A stretch of 64,000 nt of DNA. Origin: Bacillota bacterium (GTDB lineage Bacteria; Bacillota; Desulfotomaculia; Desulfotomaculales; Desulfohalotomaculaceae). The stretch lies in contig VENI01000002.1 of NCBI GenBank assembly GCA_009711615.1, forward strand, positions 62,001 through 126,000. The letters run 5' to 3'. Shown piece after piece: positions 9,350 through 18,486 of the stretch; the stretch's first letter is position 1, and each line of letters starts with the position of its first letter. The position numbers were made by a program, and so were the translations under genes. Under the pieces are notes generated by a model. The model was not told where the DNA came from, did not search any database, and was given only the letters and a program-made list of their open reading frames with translations.

Positions 9350-10594
9350 ATGATAGACAAAATTAATCTAGATCAACTTGCAATAGAAGTGGAAAATGAG
9401 GTGCAAAGCAGATATCGAGACATTGAAAAAATTTCATTTGTTAATCACCAAAAAGTACTAACTGCTTTTAAAAAAGCCAAGGTAAGTGACTTTCACTTAA
9501 AAGGTGGTTCAGGTTATGGCTATGGTGATGCGGGAAGAAAAGCATTAGAAGAAATATATGCCCATGTATTTGGCGGAGAAAGGGCCCTGGTACGGGGACA
9601 AATTGTCTCTGGCACCCATGCCATAGCATTGTGTTTATTTGGTGTGTTGCAACCGGGAGATGAGTTGCTGGCAGTACAAGGAGCACCTTATGATACTCTT
9701 GAGGAAGCAATAGGCATCAGAGGAGATGCCCACGGTTCTCTAAAAAACTATGGCATTACCTACCGGCAGGTGGATCTGCTGCCTAACGGACAGATTGATT
9801 GGCAAGGAATTGATAAGGCTTTAAATGAAAAAACTAAAATGGTTTTGATACAACGTTCTCGTGGATATGCTTGGAGACAGTCATTAGATATTAAAGGAAT
9901 GGAACAGCTAATTAAGTTTATCAAAAAGCGGCAATCTGGAGCGGTTACTTTTGTCGATAACTGTTACGGAGAGTTGGTGGAGGATAAGGAGCCCTGTGAT
10001 GTAGGGGCAGATTTAATAGCCGGTTCATTAATTAAAAATCCAGGTGGGGGAGTAGCCCCCACTGGGGGTTACGTGGTCGGACAAGCTAATTTAGTAGAAA
10101 TGGCTGCCAACCGTTGGACAGCCCCTGGCATCGGAGATGAAGTTGGGCCAACCCTCGATCATCAGCGACTCCTAATGCAAGGGATTTTCCTGGCCCCTCA
10201 TGTTGTGGCAGAGGCGTTGAAAGGAGCGATATTTACCTCCCGCTTATTTGAGCGCTTGGGCTTTAAAGTATCTCCTGATTATGATGAACAACGTACGGAT
10301 ATTATTCAAGCAGTTGCCCTGGGTGATGCAGGAAAACTAGTTCAGTTCTGTCGCGGCTTACAAGGGGCATCACCGGTTGATGCCCATGTGCGCCCAGAAC
10401 CCGATGGCATGCCCGGTTACGATGATGCTGTGGTTATGGCTGCAGGCACTTTTGTACAAGGTGCATCCATTGAACTATCCGCAGACGGACCGTTAAGAGA
10501 GCCATATGCCGTATATATGCAAGGTGGTTTATCAAAGGAGTACGTAAAATTGGGTGTGTTGGCTGCTGCAGAGGAAGTGTTGAAAACTGTATAA
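9350..10594 (+). CDS. ynbB: PLP-dependent methionine gamma-lyase/aluminium-resistance (YnbB) family protein
   Basis: The 414-aa product starts 15 bases after spoVK, with AGGGGGAT upstream. It has the Cys/Met-metabolism PLP fold. GGSGYGYGDAGR is near the N-terminus, then RGQIVSGTHAIAL, VDNCYGELVE, and a PLP-lysine motif DLIAGSLIKNPGGG. The family, called aluminium-resistance protein or YnbB, sits downstream of hfq/spoVK in many Firmicutes. Its physiological reaction is not established; gamma-lyase activity is an assignment by homology. The length is typical. Confidence 0.88.
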   Translation: MIDKINLDQLAIEVENEVQSRYRDIEKISFVNHQKVLTAFKKAKVSDFHLKGGSGYGYGDAGRKALEEIYAHVFGGERALVRGQIVSGTHAIALCLFGVLQPGDELLAVQGAPYDTLEEAIGIRGDAHGSLKNYGITYRQVDLLPNGQIDWQGIDKALNEKTKMVLIQRSRGYAWRQSLDIKGMEQLIKFIKKRQSGAVTFVDNCYGELVEDKEPCDVGADLIAGSLIKNPGGGVAPTGGYVVGQANLVEMAANRWTAPGIGDEVGPTLDHQRLLMQGIFLAPHVVAEALKGAIFTSRLFERLGFKVSPDYDEQRTDIIQAVALGDAGKLVQFCRGLQGASPVDAHVRPEPDGMPGYDDAVVMAAGTFVQGASIELSADGPLREPYAVYMQGGLSKEYVKLGVLAAAEEVLKTV

Positions 10595-10630
10595 TGAAGT
10601 ATTATACTGTAGATGGCAAAGGAGGTAATT

Positions 10631-11989
10631 ATGCCAATGAATGAATATCGTGTTTTGTCACCCACAGCTATACTGGGGTATGGTTTTCCAGAATCATCGT
10701 TTGATGAGGGATTAAAGCGCAATCCAGATGTAATAGCAGTAGATGCTGGTTCCACTGATCCGGGACCATATTACTTGGGAGCTGGCGTTTCATTTACCGA
10801 CCGCAGTGCAGTAAAACGAGACCTGGAATTAATTATAGCTGCCGGATTAGACCGAAAAATACCAGTTCTGATAGGAACAGCAGGTGGGGCAGGTGCAAAC
10901 AATCATCTCCAGTGGAATTTACAAATTATCAAGGAACTGGCCCAAGAAAATAACTGGCATTTTAAACTGGCTACTGTACAGTCTGAAATAGACAAGGAAC
11001 AAATCAAGGAACAAATAAAAGAGGGCAGGATTGAACCACTGCATCCCGCCCCTGAACTTACTGAGCAAGAACTAATACAAACCACCAGTGTTGTTGCCCA
11101 AATGGGAATTGAACCGTTGATTCAGGCATTGGATCAAGGGGCGGATGTGGTGCTGGCAGGTAGGTGTTATGACCCGGCTGTTTTTGCTGCCGATGCCATT
11201 AGAAAAGGATACGATGCTGGACCAGCTATACATATGGGTAAAATATTGGAATGCGGGGCAATAGCAGCAGAACCAGGCAGTGGAAGCGATTCTGCACTGG
11301 GTACATTACATGCTGATGGCTTTATTGTAGAACCCTTAGATCCAAATAGAAAGTGTACTGTGACATCGGTAGCAGCCCATACTCTCTATGAAAAAACCAA
11401 CCCGGTGGAACTTCCAGGACCAGGAGGTTATTTAGATTTAACTGAAACGAAGTTTAACCAGTACAGTGATAATGCTGTTAAAGTTACAGGTAGTAAATTT
11501 ATACCTTTAAAAAAATACATGGTGAAACTGGAAGGGGCAAAAAAGGCAGGTTATCGTACTGTATCAATTGCTGGTTGCCGCGATAGCATTATGATTAGTA
11601 AAATTGATGAAGTTATTGAGGCGGTGCGCAGTAGAGTACAGGATAATTTTCATCGACAGGGTTATAATTATAACCTGCATTTTCATATTTACGGAAAAAA
11701 TGGTGTCATGGGTGAGTTAGAACCTAATCCTACAGTGGGCCATGAACTGGGAATTGTAATTGATGTGGTGGCCGAAGATCAGGATACTGCCAATACAATC
11801 TGTAGTTTTACTCGTAGCACCATGCTACATTACGGTTATGACGGACGCATTGCCACTGCCGGTAATCTTGCTTTCCCTTATTCTCCATCCGATTTTAAGG
11901 TTGGATTAGTTTATGAGTTCAGCCTGTATCATTTAATGGAACTAGATAACCCAACTGCAGTTTTTCCTATTAAGATGATGGAGGTATGA
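10631..11989 (+). CDS. AtuA/DUF1446 family protein
   Basis: The ATG at 10631 is chosen, because AAAGGAGG (10618-10625) is ideally placed; an earlier ATG at 10613 would put the start before that site. The roughly 452-aa product matches the DUF1446 family named after AtuA (acyclic terpene utilisation). It shows an N-terminal GYGFPESSF-type segment, DAGSTDPGPYYLG, GTAGGAGAN and AGRCYDPAVFAA. In this family the protein is normally followed by a DUF4387 partner, as here (overlapping). They are thought to act as a hydratase-like pair on CoA or acid substrates, but the reaction is not certain. A role in terpene use here is not supported by other genes. Confidence 0.82.
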   Translation: MPMNEYRVLSPTAILGYGFPESSFDEGLKRNPDVIAVDAGSTDPGPYYLGAGVSFTDRSAVKRDLELIIAAGLDRKIPVLIGTAGGAGANNHLQWNLQIIKELAQENNWHFKLATVQSEIDKEQIKEQIKEGRIEPLHPAPELTEQELIQTTSVVAQMGIEPLIQALDQGADVVLAGRCYDPAVFAADAIRKGYDAGPAIHMGKILECGAIAAEPGSGSDSALGTLHADGFIVEPLDPNRKCTVTSVAAHTLYEKTNPVELPGPGGYLDLTETKFNQYSDNAVKVTGSKFIPLKKYMVKLEGAKKAGYRTVSIAGCRDSIMISKIDEVIEAVRSRVQDNFHRQGYNYNLHFHIYGKNGVMGELEPNPTVGHELGIVIDVVAEDQDTANTICSFTRSTMLHYGYDGRIATAGNLAFPYSPSDFKVGLVYEFSLYHLMELDNPTAVFPIKMMEV

Positions 11990-11991
11990 TT

Positions 11992-12318
11992 ATGAAGAAA
12001 GTACCTATTACTGAACTGGCCAAGGTAATAAGAAGTAAAAATGCCGGCCCATATGAATTAACAATGGATATCATATTTAAAGATGAATCAGGTTATCAAA
12101 AAGCAGTGAATTCCAAGGTTATCAATAAATCTTTAATTTCTAAGTTATATCATATAAATGAAGACCAAATAATTAATATTGTTCAATTTCCACAAGCACT
12201 AGCCATAAAAGCTACAATTATTCGCCCTCGTCCTTCAGGTGCATTGGGAGAGACAGATGTTTATGGTGCTCAACAACATGCTCCTTTATTAAAAATAGAT
12301 ATACCCATTTATGAATAG
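11992..12318 (+). CDS. DUF4387 protein (partner of AtuA-like protein)
   Basis: The ATG at 11992 is preferred over the ATG at 11986, because GGAGG (11979-11983) is too close to the earlier one. The 108-aa protein opens with the family-typical ELAKVIRSKNAGPYELTMDI segment and contains RPSGALGETDVYGAQQHAPL near the end. DUF4387 proteins are almost always encoded beside, or fused to, AtuA/DUF1446 proteins. It overlaps the upstream stop region, so the two are probably translated together. The function is unknown beyond this association. Confidence 0.82.
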   Translation: MKKVPITELAKVIRSKNAGPYELTMDIIFKDESGYQKAVNSKVINKSLISKLYHINEDQIINIVQFPQALAIKATIIRPRPSGALGETDVYGAQQHAPLLKIDIPIYE

Positions 12319-12374
12319 TTAAGTAATATTTTATAAATTTCCTACATTTTTCAGACTAAAATGCAATTAACATA

Positions 12375-12414
12375 TTTACAAACAGAGTTTGCAATTATAT
12401 AATGTTACCGTAAC
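12375..12414 (+). promoter_or_regulatory. Promoter and inverted-repeat operator of the MerR-type gene
   Basis: The -35 is TTTACA (12375-12380), with a 17-base spacer and a consensus -10 TATAAT (12398-12403). Immediately downstream is the perfect inverted repeat GTTAC-C-GTAAC (12404-12414), which covers the start-site region and is a plausible autoregulatory operator (inference). Confidence 0.65.
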
Positions 12415-12443
12415 TAACAAAAAATAAGAGGTGGTAAAACAAC

Positions 12444-12860
12444 ATGACATTAGTAAACGACGACCTACCGCTATATAATATTGGAGTTGTCGCTGAACTT
12501 CTAAAAGTTCATCCGGAAACACTCAGAATATGGGAAAAGCATGAATTGATATTCCCTGCACGCAGAAATAAACAAAGACTTTACACTAACAATGACGTAA
12601 AAAGACTTCAGTTTATTCATCTGTTAATTAACGAAAAAGGATTAAATATTGCTGGTGTACAGCAAATGATTAATCTTTACCCCTGCTGGAAAGTAAAGAA
12701 TTGCCCCGGTGGAAAGAAAGACAAAGAAGGGGAAATCAATAAGAACAAACCTTGTTGGAAAGAACAAGAAACATATTGCTTTATAATTGAAGATAAAGCT
12801 GATTACTGTAGCACATGCGGTCTTTGTAAAGCCGATGAGGAATGTGAAAAAGCTGAATAG
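12444..12860 (+). CDS. MerR-family regulator with Cys/Trp-rich C-terminal domain
   Basis: The 138-aa protein begins with a MerR winged helix: YNIGVVAELLKVHPETLRIW (about residues 10-30), then RLYTNNDVKRLQFI. The helix-turn-helix is close to HspR-like members. In place of a usual dimerisation/ligand helix it has a tail with nine cysteines. These include PCWKVKNCPGG, KPCWKEQETYC and YCSTCGLC, followed by a final ECE. The repeated CW spacing resembles the two-CW domain found in small signalling proteins. It may bind metal or sense redox; this is inference. It is monocistronic, with a good promoter and a terminator shared with lexA. Confidence 0.8.
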   Translation: MTLVNDDLPLYNIGVVAELLKVHPETLRIWEKHELIFPARRNKQRLYTNNDVKRLQFIHLLINEKGLNIAGVQQMINLYPCWKVKNCPGGKKDKEGEINKNKPCWKEQETYCFIIEDKADYCSTCGLCKADEECEKAE

Positions 12861-12861
12861 T

Positions 12862-12893
12862 AAAAAAGACACCTTTCCAAGGTGTCTTTTTGC
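12862..12893. terminator. Bidirectional terminator between merR-type gene and lexA
   Basis: AAAAGACACCTT / AAGGTGTCTTTT forms a 12-bp stem with a 3-base loop. A-tracts and T-tracts flank it on both sides, so it can serve both convergent genes. Confidence 0.85.
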
Positions 12894-12897
12894 TTTT

Positions 12898-13533
12898 CTA
12901 GATGTTGCGAAGCAACCCAACAACTTTACCCAATATTTGAACATCCCGTACCAGTATTGGTGCCATGTTAGGGTTTTCTGGTTGCAATCTTATATGAGTT
13001 TTTTCTTTATAAAATCTTTTTACAGTTGATTCACCTTCTAAAAGGGCTACCACAATCTCACCATCAATTGCGGTGGGTTGGCGTCTAACCAGTACCAAGT
13101 CACCATCAAGAATACCTGCTTCAATCATGCTTTCACCACGCACTCTTAGCATAAACAATTCCCCGTAACCGGTGAAACTCCGAGGTAATTTAATTACATC
13201 TTCACGATTCTCAACAGCAAGAAGGGGACTACCAGCAGCAACTTGACCTAAAACAGGAACCTCAGCCATTTTATCATCTTCTATGTAACCGGAAGAATTA
13301 AAAACTTCTTCCCCAGTATCGTTTAATAATTCTATAGCTCTTGGTTTGGTGGGGTCACGTCTAATAATACCTTTTTGTTCAAGCTTTTTTAAGTAACCAT
13401 GGACAGTTGAACTGGAACTTAACCCCACTGATTTTCCAATTTCCCGTACAGACGGTGGGTAACCTTTTTCTCGTAAATTTTCTTTTATTACATCTAATAT
13501 GGACTGCTCTCGCTTATTTAAGCTGCTTTTCAA
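12898..13533 (-). CDS. lexA: SOS repressor LexA
   Basis: This is about 211 aa. I choose the TTG at 13533, because AGAAAGGA lies 9 bases upstream; the ATG at 13542 directly abuts that site. The N-terminal winged helix reads [20 protein letters not shown] and [15 protein letters not shown]. The autocleavage site is Ala-Gly in [11 protein letters not shown], the serine nucleophile is in RGESMIEAG, and the lysine is in [10 protein letters not shown]. LexA represses DNA-damage genes until RecA filaments stimulate self-cleavage. A near-consensus SOS box sits in its own promoter, so autoregulation is likely. Confidence 0.95.
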   Translation of the reverse strand: MKSSLNKREQSILDVIKENLREKGYPPSVREIGKSVGLSSSSTVHGYLKKLEQKGIIRRDPTKPRAIELLNDTGEEVFNSSGYIEDDKMAEVPVLGQVAAGSPLLAVENREDVIKLPRSFTGYGELFMLRVRGESMIEAGILDGDLVLVRRQPTAIDGEIVVALLEGESTVKRFYKEKTHIRLQPENPNMAPILVRDVQILGKVVGLLRNI

Positions 13534-13564
13534 AAGAGACATTCCTTTCTACCAATTTTAAGTA

Positions 13565-13602
13565 ATTATAGCATAAAAAAAAGTGAATTAAAACATTTGT
13601 TC
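13565..13602 (-). promoter_or_regulatory. lexA promoter with SOS box
   Basis: On the minus strand, GAACAAATGTTT (13602-13591) matches the Gram-positive SOS box GAAC-N4-GTTC with one mismatch, and overlaps the expected -35 region. A consensus -10 TATAAT lies at 13570-13565. Confidence 0.7.
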
Positions 13603-13736
13603 GACCAAATAGAGAAATTAATATCTTTATCATGCAATCAATTTAGGTGTTGTTAAGAAGGTGTTACAAGTAATAATGTGGAATTTATAATAAGTTAAAC
13701 ACTATTGTCTAATAAAATAAAGAAGGTGAAAGTTTA

Positions 13737-13769
13737 TTGATTTAATTCATTAGACACAATATATATAAT
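13737..13769 (+). promoter_or_regulatory. Candidate promoter of the fumarase/fumarate reductase operon
   Basis: TTGATT (13737-13742), 17 bases, then TATATATAAT (13760-13769). It lies about 35-65 bases before the apparent ATT start of the fumarase alpha gene. The rest of 13603-13736 is AT-rich and shows no gene. Confidence 0.5.
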
Positions 13770-13803
13770 TGTAAATTTTAACACATTCAGGGGGTCGATC
13801 ACA

Positions 13804-14646
13804 ATTAAAACTATAAAATGTACCGACATCATTGATGCGGTTGCAAAGTTATGTCAGCAAGCATGTTATGAACTGGGAGAAGATGTAATTCAAGCATTTG
13901 AAAAATCTGTAGATGAAGAAACTTCTCCCGGTGGCAAGGAAATTATAAAGTTGTTACTGGAAAATGCCAGAATATCAAAAGAAGAAAATATTCCCATGTG
14001 TCAGGATACGGGCTTTGCTGTAGTATTTATAGAATTGGGGCAAGATGTTCACGTTGAGGATGGTGACCTTAACGAGGCCGTTACAGAAGGAGTGCGAAGA
14101 GGATATAAAGAGGGGTATCTAAGAAAGTCCATTGTATCTCATCCGCTAGAACGGGTTAACACTGGCGATAATACCCCTTGTGTTATACATACCACTATTG
14201 TACCAGGTGATAACATTAAAATCACCATTGCCCCTAAGGGTGGCGGTAGTGAAAACATGAGTGCACTAAAAATGCTTAAACCAGCAGACGGCATAGAGGG
14301 GGTTAAAGAATTCGTTAAAAAAACTGTCAAAGAAGCCGGTCCTAACCCTTGTCCACCGTTGGTAGTAGGTGTAGGCATTGGAGGAACCATGGAGAAAGCA
14401 GCAATTATGGCTAAAGAAGCCCTGCTAAGGGAAGTGGGTAGCGAAAATCCGCAAGAAGAACTAATTTCACTTGAACAGGAGTTACTTGACAATATAAATA
14501 AATTGGGAATAGGGCCCCAAGGTTTAGGGGGGAAAGTAACTGCACTGGCTGTTCATGTCAAAACTTTCGCCGCTCATATTGCTAGTCTGCCGGTAGCAGT
14601 TAACATTAACTGCCATGCAGCCCGTCATAAAACTGTGGTGCTATAA
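13804..14646 (+). CDS. fumA: Class I fumarate hydratase, alpha subunit, apparent ATT start
   Basis: This is a 280-aa [4Fe-4S] hydratase domain that converts fumarate and malate reversibly together with the beta subunit encoded next. Conserved sequence includes MCQDTGFAVVFIE, APKGGGSENMS, PLVVGVGIGGT and the tail INCHAARH, with cysteines for cluster binding. The frame contains no ATG, GTG or TTG before a TTG at 13951. That late start would delete about 49 conserved N-terminal residues (TDIIDAVAKLC, GEDVIQAFEK). An ATT at 13804 lies 9 bases after CAGGGGG (13789-13794) and gives an N-terminus beginning KTIKCTDIID, so it is the likely start; a single-base G-to-T change or error in an ATG is the alternative. 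Confidence 0.9.
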   Translation: MKTIKCTDIIDAVAKLCQQACYELGEDVIQAFEKSVDEETSPGGKEIIKLLLENARISKEENIPMCQDTGFAVVFIELGQDVHVEDGDLNEAVTEGVRRGYKEGYLRKSIVSHPLERVNTGDNTPCVIHTTIVPGDNIKITIAPKGGGSENMSALKMLKPADGIEGVKEFVKKTVKEAGPNPCPPLVVGVGIGGTMEKAAIMAKEALLREVGSENPQEELISLEQELLDNINKLGIGPQGLGGKVTALAVHVKTFAAHIASLPVAVNINCHAARHKTVVL

Positions 14647-14673
14647 GTACTATCTTAATGGAGGTTTTAAACT

Positions 14674-15228
14674 GTGGATAAAATTGTAATAACGACGCCG
14701 CTGTCTGATGAAGTTATTATGAACTTACGAATTGGACAGCAAGTATTAATAAACGGAACAATTTTTACTGGCAGGGACGCAGCCCACAAGCGTATGGTTG
14801 AACTGATAAAAGAAGGAAAACCTCTGCCAGTGGATTTTAGCGGTCAGATAATATATTATGTCGGTCCTACACCTGCCAGGCCAGGGAAAGTAATTGGTGC
14901 AGCTGGACCCACCACTGCTGGACGAATGGATGCCTATACTCCCCTAATGTTGGATCAGGGTTTAAAAGGCATGATTGGTAAGGGGAAACGCTCTCCTGAA
15001 GTTATGGAAGCAATTAAGAAAAACAAAGCTGTTTATTTTGCTGGTGTTGGTGGTGCAGCAGCTTTAATTAGTAAGTGTATAAAAAAGGCAAAAGTAATTG
15101 CATATCCGGAACTTGGGCCCGAAGCCATATATCAGTTGGAAGTGGAGGAATTTCCTGCAATTGTGGTTAATGATGCCTATGGCGGTGATTTATATCAAGA
15201 AGGAACTAAAATATATGCCGTAGAGTAA
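14674..15228 (+). CDS. fumB: Class I fumarate hydratase, beta subunit
   Basis: The GTG start has GGAGG upstream. The 184-aa protein is the C-terminal swivelling domain of split class I fumarases/L-tartrate dehydratases. It contains TGRDAAHKRM, YVGPTPARPG, GPTTAGRMD and GVGGAAALIS, and the PELGPEA segment. It works as a heterodimer with the alpha subunit, encoded 27 bases upstream. It is followed 14 bases later by the fumarate reductase cytochrome gene, so malate dehydration feeds fumarate directly to the reductase. Confidence 0.93.
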   Translation: MDKIVITTPLSDEVIMNLRIGQQVLINGTIFTGRDAAHKRMVELIKEGKPLPVDFSGQIIYYVGPTPARPGKVIGAAGPTTAGRMDAYTPLMLDQGLKGMIGKGKRSPEVMEAIKKNKAVYFAGVGGAAALISKCIKKAKVIAYPELGPEAIYQLEVEEFPAIVVNDAYGGDLYQEGTKIYAVE

Positions 15229-15242
15229 GAAAGGAGTGTGTA

Positions 15243-15881
15243 ATGCAGCTACAGCGAATTAATACAAAAAACCATAAAACTGAATTGTGGTATGACTTAA
15301 TGGAACTGTTCACTGGGTTGTTTTTGGTCGGCTTTCTTTGGGCCCATCTTCTATTTGAGGGTAGTATGATCTTAGGAAAAGACACTTTTAATAGTCTATC
15401 TGTAGCCCTAGATGAAAATTATCTACCATTTATCGGGATACCTTTAACCATTATTGTCTTCTTTACTCATTTTCTAACTGCTGGCAGGCGTATTCCAACC
15501 CGAGTGCAGGAGCAAAAAGTTATTTGGCAGCATGCCAGAACAATAAAACACTTTAACACTTGGTCTTGGATTGTGCAGATTGTCACCGGCATGTTAATTT
15601 TAATCTTGGGTTCCATACACATGTGGACTGTGGTTACCGGGTGGCCTATTGAGGCGGACACTAGTGCTCAAAGAGTGCAGGCAGGATACCTTTGGTTTTA
15701 TATACCGCTACTGTTACTGGCAGTTGTTCACGCTGGTATTGGCCTTTATAGACAATTTGTTAAATGGGGTTGGTTTAATAGAAAACCAGTTGGTATATTA
15801 ATTAGTATTATCAGCTCGGTATTCATACTACTTGGAATCATCACCCTGTTTGCCTTTTTCAGATTAGGAGGTATATCATGA
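15243..15881 (+). CDS. frdC: Fumarate reductase/succinate dehydrogenase cytochrome b subunit
   Basis: The 212-aa membrane protein has about five hydrophobic helices (roughly residues 20-45, 60-82, 105-130, 145-170, 185-208). The histidines in WAHLL, FFTHFL, SIHMWT and VVHAGIG are positioned like the four haem ligands of the Wolinella-type dihaem FrdC. This subunit anchors the complex and exchanges electrons with menaquinone. The start lies behind AAAGGAGTG. The stop overlaps the flavoprotein start by 4 bases, indicating coupled synthesis. Confidence 0.9.
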   Translation: MQLQRINTKNHKTELWYDLMELFTGLFLVGFLWAHLLFEGSMILGKDTFNSLSVALDENYLPFIGIPLTIIVFFTHFLTAGRRIPTRVQEQKVIWQHARTIKHFNTWSWIVQIVTGMLILILGSIHMWTVVTGWPIEADTSAQRVQAGYLWFYIPLLLLAVVHAGIGLYRQFVKWGWFNRKPVGILISIISSVFILLGIITLFAFFRLGGIS

Positions 15882-17695
15882 GTAGTCATATTTCAGATGT
15901 GCTAATAATCGGTGGCGGTTTAGCAGGAGAGAGGGTGGCCATAGAAGCGGCTTCACAGGGGTTGAATGTGACAATTCTAAGCCTTGTTCCGCCTAGGAGA
16001 TCTCACAGTACAGCTGCCCAAGGTGGCATGCAGGCAGCACTGGGAAATTGTGCTATGGGGCATGGAGACAATCCGGATATTCATTTTGAGGATACAGTAA
16101 AAGGTTCAGATTGGGGTTGTGACCAGGAAGTAGCTCGGTTGTTTTGTGATACAATGCCCGTTGCTGTTCGTGAAATGGCACACTGGGGGGTACCTTGGAG
16201 CAGGGTAACTGCCGGTAATAGGAAACTTCCCGACGGTAGGGAAATAGAAGAATTAAAAGAATACGAGGGTTTAATAACAGCACGGGATTTTGGGGGCACT
16301 GCCAAGTGGAGAACTTGCTACACTGCAGATGGCACTGGACATTCTTTGCAGTATACTATGGACAGCATTGTAATTAAACTTGGCATTAAAGTACACGACC
16401 GTATGGAAGCGGTACGTTTAATTCATGATGGAGACAGGTGTATTGGAGTAGTGGCCAGGTGTTTAAGAACCGGGCAACTACATACTTATCTGGCGAAATC
16501 CACTGTTATAGCCACTGGTGGTTACGGCAGACTGTATAGTGCATCAACCAATGCCGTAATAAACGAGGGCAGTGGTATGTATATGGCAATAGAGACTGGT
16601 ATGGTACCACTGGGGAATATGGAAGCAGTACAATTCCACCCCACTGGACTGGTTCCAGTTTGGATACTGATGACCGAAGGTGCACGGGGGGATGGCGGTT
16701 ACCTATTGGATAAGAATGAACACCGCTTTATGCCCGACTATGAGCCTCAGAAAAAGGAATTAGCCTCAAGAGATGTCGTGGCTAGACGAATGATGCTGCA
16801 CATCAGGAAAGGTTATGGGGTGGATAGCCCCTATGGTCAGCACTTGTGGCTCGATATCAGGCACCTTGGAGAAAAACATATCAACACCAATTTGAGAGAA
16901 ATCGCCAATATTTGCAAAAACTTTGTAGGTCTAGATCCAGTGAATGATTTAATTCCTGTACGACCTACTCAGCATTATGGTATGGGTGGCGTCCGTACAG
17001 ATATTAATGGCGCAGTTTATGGCTTAAAAGGTTTGTTCTCCTGTGGCGAAGCAGCCTGTTGGGATTTGCACGGTTTTAACCGACTAGGGGGTAACTCACT
17101 GGCTGAGACATTAGCTTCGGGGATGATTGTTGGTAAAAAGGTAGCTGAATATACCTTGGGGGCTGAACTATACTACTCATATCAAACTATAAATGAACAT
17201 TACGAAACAGTTACTCAAAGAATAATAGAGTTAACTACTGGAGCCCAAGGTAAAGAGAATGTATATGAACTTAAAAGTCAAATGGAAGAAGTATTAATGG
17301 AGCATGTAGGCATCTTCCGAACTGAAGAAGGATTACAAACTGCAGTGGACACACTGCAGGAACTATACCAACGCTGTTTTAAAATCGGTCTTCGCTCAGA
17401 TGGTAGGGGAGCAAACCCGGAACTTAGTTCTGCCCTACGACTTCCCGGTATGATTAAACTAGCCCTTTGTATTGCTTATGGTGGTTTAAAACGACAGGAA
17501 AGCAGGGGAAGTCACTTCAGGGAAGACTATCCTAAGCGAGATGATGAAAATTGGTTGAAAAGAACACTGGCATACTGGCCTGAGGGTGCTCAATTACCAG
17601 AACTTAAATATGAGCCAGTAAATATTACAGAAATACCACCGGGAGACCGTGGTTATGGTGAATCTTCGTCAACAGGTAAGGAGGGGCATAAATGA
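15878..17695 (+). CDS. frdA: Fumarate reductase/succinate dehydrogenase flavoprotein subunit
   Basis: This 605-aa catalytic subunit has an N-terminal FAD dinucleotide fold (VLIIGGGLAGERVAIEAA). The covalent FAD histidine is at residue 43 in RRSHSTAAQGGMQAA. The active-site segment includes VQFHPTGLVP, TEGARGDGG, RPTQHYGMGGV and the FNRLGGNSLAE ligand loop. The length and the C-terminal helical domain are typical of the Wolinella-type enzyme. With the cytochrome and iron-sulfur subunits it reduces fumarate or oxidises succinate at the membrane. It overlaps both neighbours by 4 bases. Confidence 0.96.
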   Translation: MSSHISDVLIIGGGLAGERVAIEAASQGLNVTILSLVPPRRSHSTAAQGGMQAALGNCAMGHGDNPDIHFEDTVKGSDWGCDQEVARLFCDTMPVAVREMAHWGVPWSRVTAGNRKLPDGREIEELKEYEGLITARDFGGTAKWRTCYTADGTGHSLQYTMDSIVIKLGIKVHDRMEAVRLIHDGDRCIGVVARCLRTGQLHTYLAKSTVIATGGYGRLYSASTNAVINEGSGMYMAIETGMVPLGNMEAVQFHPTGLVPVWILMTEGARGDGGYLLDKNEHRFMPDYEPQKKELASRDVVARRMMLHIRKGYGVDSPYGQHLWLDIRHLGEKHINTNLREIANICKNFVGLDPVNDLIPVRPTQHYGMGGVRTDINGAVYGLKGLFSCGEAACWDLHGFNRLGGNSLAETLASGMIVGKKVAEYTLGAELYYSYQTINEHYETVTQRIIELTTGAQGKENVYELKSQMEEVLMEHVGIFRTEEGLQTAVDTLQELYQRCFKIGLRSDGRGANPELSSALRLPGMIKLALCIAYGGLKRQESRGSHFREDYPKRDDENWLKRTLAYWPEGAQLPELKYEPVNITEIPPGDRGYGESSSTGKEGHK

Positions 17696-18420
17696 GCAGT
17701 AGAAAATTAACCTTTAACATCTTTAGGTATGATCCCAACAACCCCGAAATAGCCCCCTATATGCAGCCCTATAGCCTGGAAGAGACTGAAGGCATGACCA
17801 TTTTTGTGGCACTTAATCAAATACGTGAATCTCAAGACCCCTCACTAAAGTTTGATTTTGTATGCCGGGCAGCCATTTGTGGTTCCTGCGGTATGCTAAT
17901 AAACGGAAAACCCGGTCTAGCATGTCGTACTTTAACCAAAAATATGCCTCAAGTGATAACATTAATGCCTCTGCCAGTTTTTAAGCTGATAGGAGATTTG
18001 TCTGTGGATACAGGTTCTTGGTTTAGACATTTATCTTTAAAAACAGAATCTTGGATTCATACCGAGAAAGAGTTTAATCCCAATGCTCAGGAAGAACGAA
18101 TGGATAACAACGAAGCTCTGAAAATATATGAAGCCGAACGTTGTATTGAGTGTGGTTGTTGTATTGGTGGGTGTGCAACCGCCAATACCAGGGATGACTT
18201 TTTAGGAGCGGCTGGGATAAACAGAGTAGCACGTTTTATGGTAGATCCCAGGGATGAGCGTTCTGATAAAGAATATTATGAAGTTGTCGGCAGTCATGAA
18301 GGTGCTTTTGGTTGTATTGGTCTAATGGCATGCGATGATAACTGTCCAATGGAATTACCACTACAAATGCAACTATCCTTTGTTCGTCGTAAAATGGCCC
18401 TAATAGGATTCAAAGTGTAA
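17692..18420 (+). CDS. frdB: Fumarate reductase/succinate dehydrogenase iron-sulfur subunit
   Basis: The 242-aa protein carries the three cluster motifs in order. The [2Fe-2S] site is CRAAICGSCGM with the downstream Cys in GLACRT, the [4Fe-4S] site is CIECGCCIGGC, and the [3Fe-4S] site is CIGLMACDDNCP. These clusters conduct electrons between the flavin and the membrane haems. It is the last gene of the overlapping C-A-B set. A 66-base AT-rich gap with no clear terminator follows before the malic enzyme gene. Confidence 0.95.
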   Translation: MSSRKLTFNIFRYDPNNPEIAPYMQPYSLEETEGMTIFVALNQIRESQDPSLKFDFVCRAAICGSCGMLINGKPGLACRTLTKNMPQVITLMPLPVFKLIGDLSVDTGSWFRHLSLKTESWIHTEKEFNPNAQEERMDNNEALKIYEAERCIECGCCIGGCATANTRDDFLGAAGINRVARFMVDPRDERSDKEYYEVVGSHEGAFGCIGLMACDDNCPMELPLQMQLSFVRRKMALIGFKV

Positions 18421-18486
18421 AATTATATTATAAATACTATCTTTCGGAAACTATATATTTAATAATATTATTCTGGAGGTAGTGGT

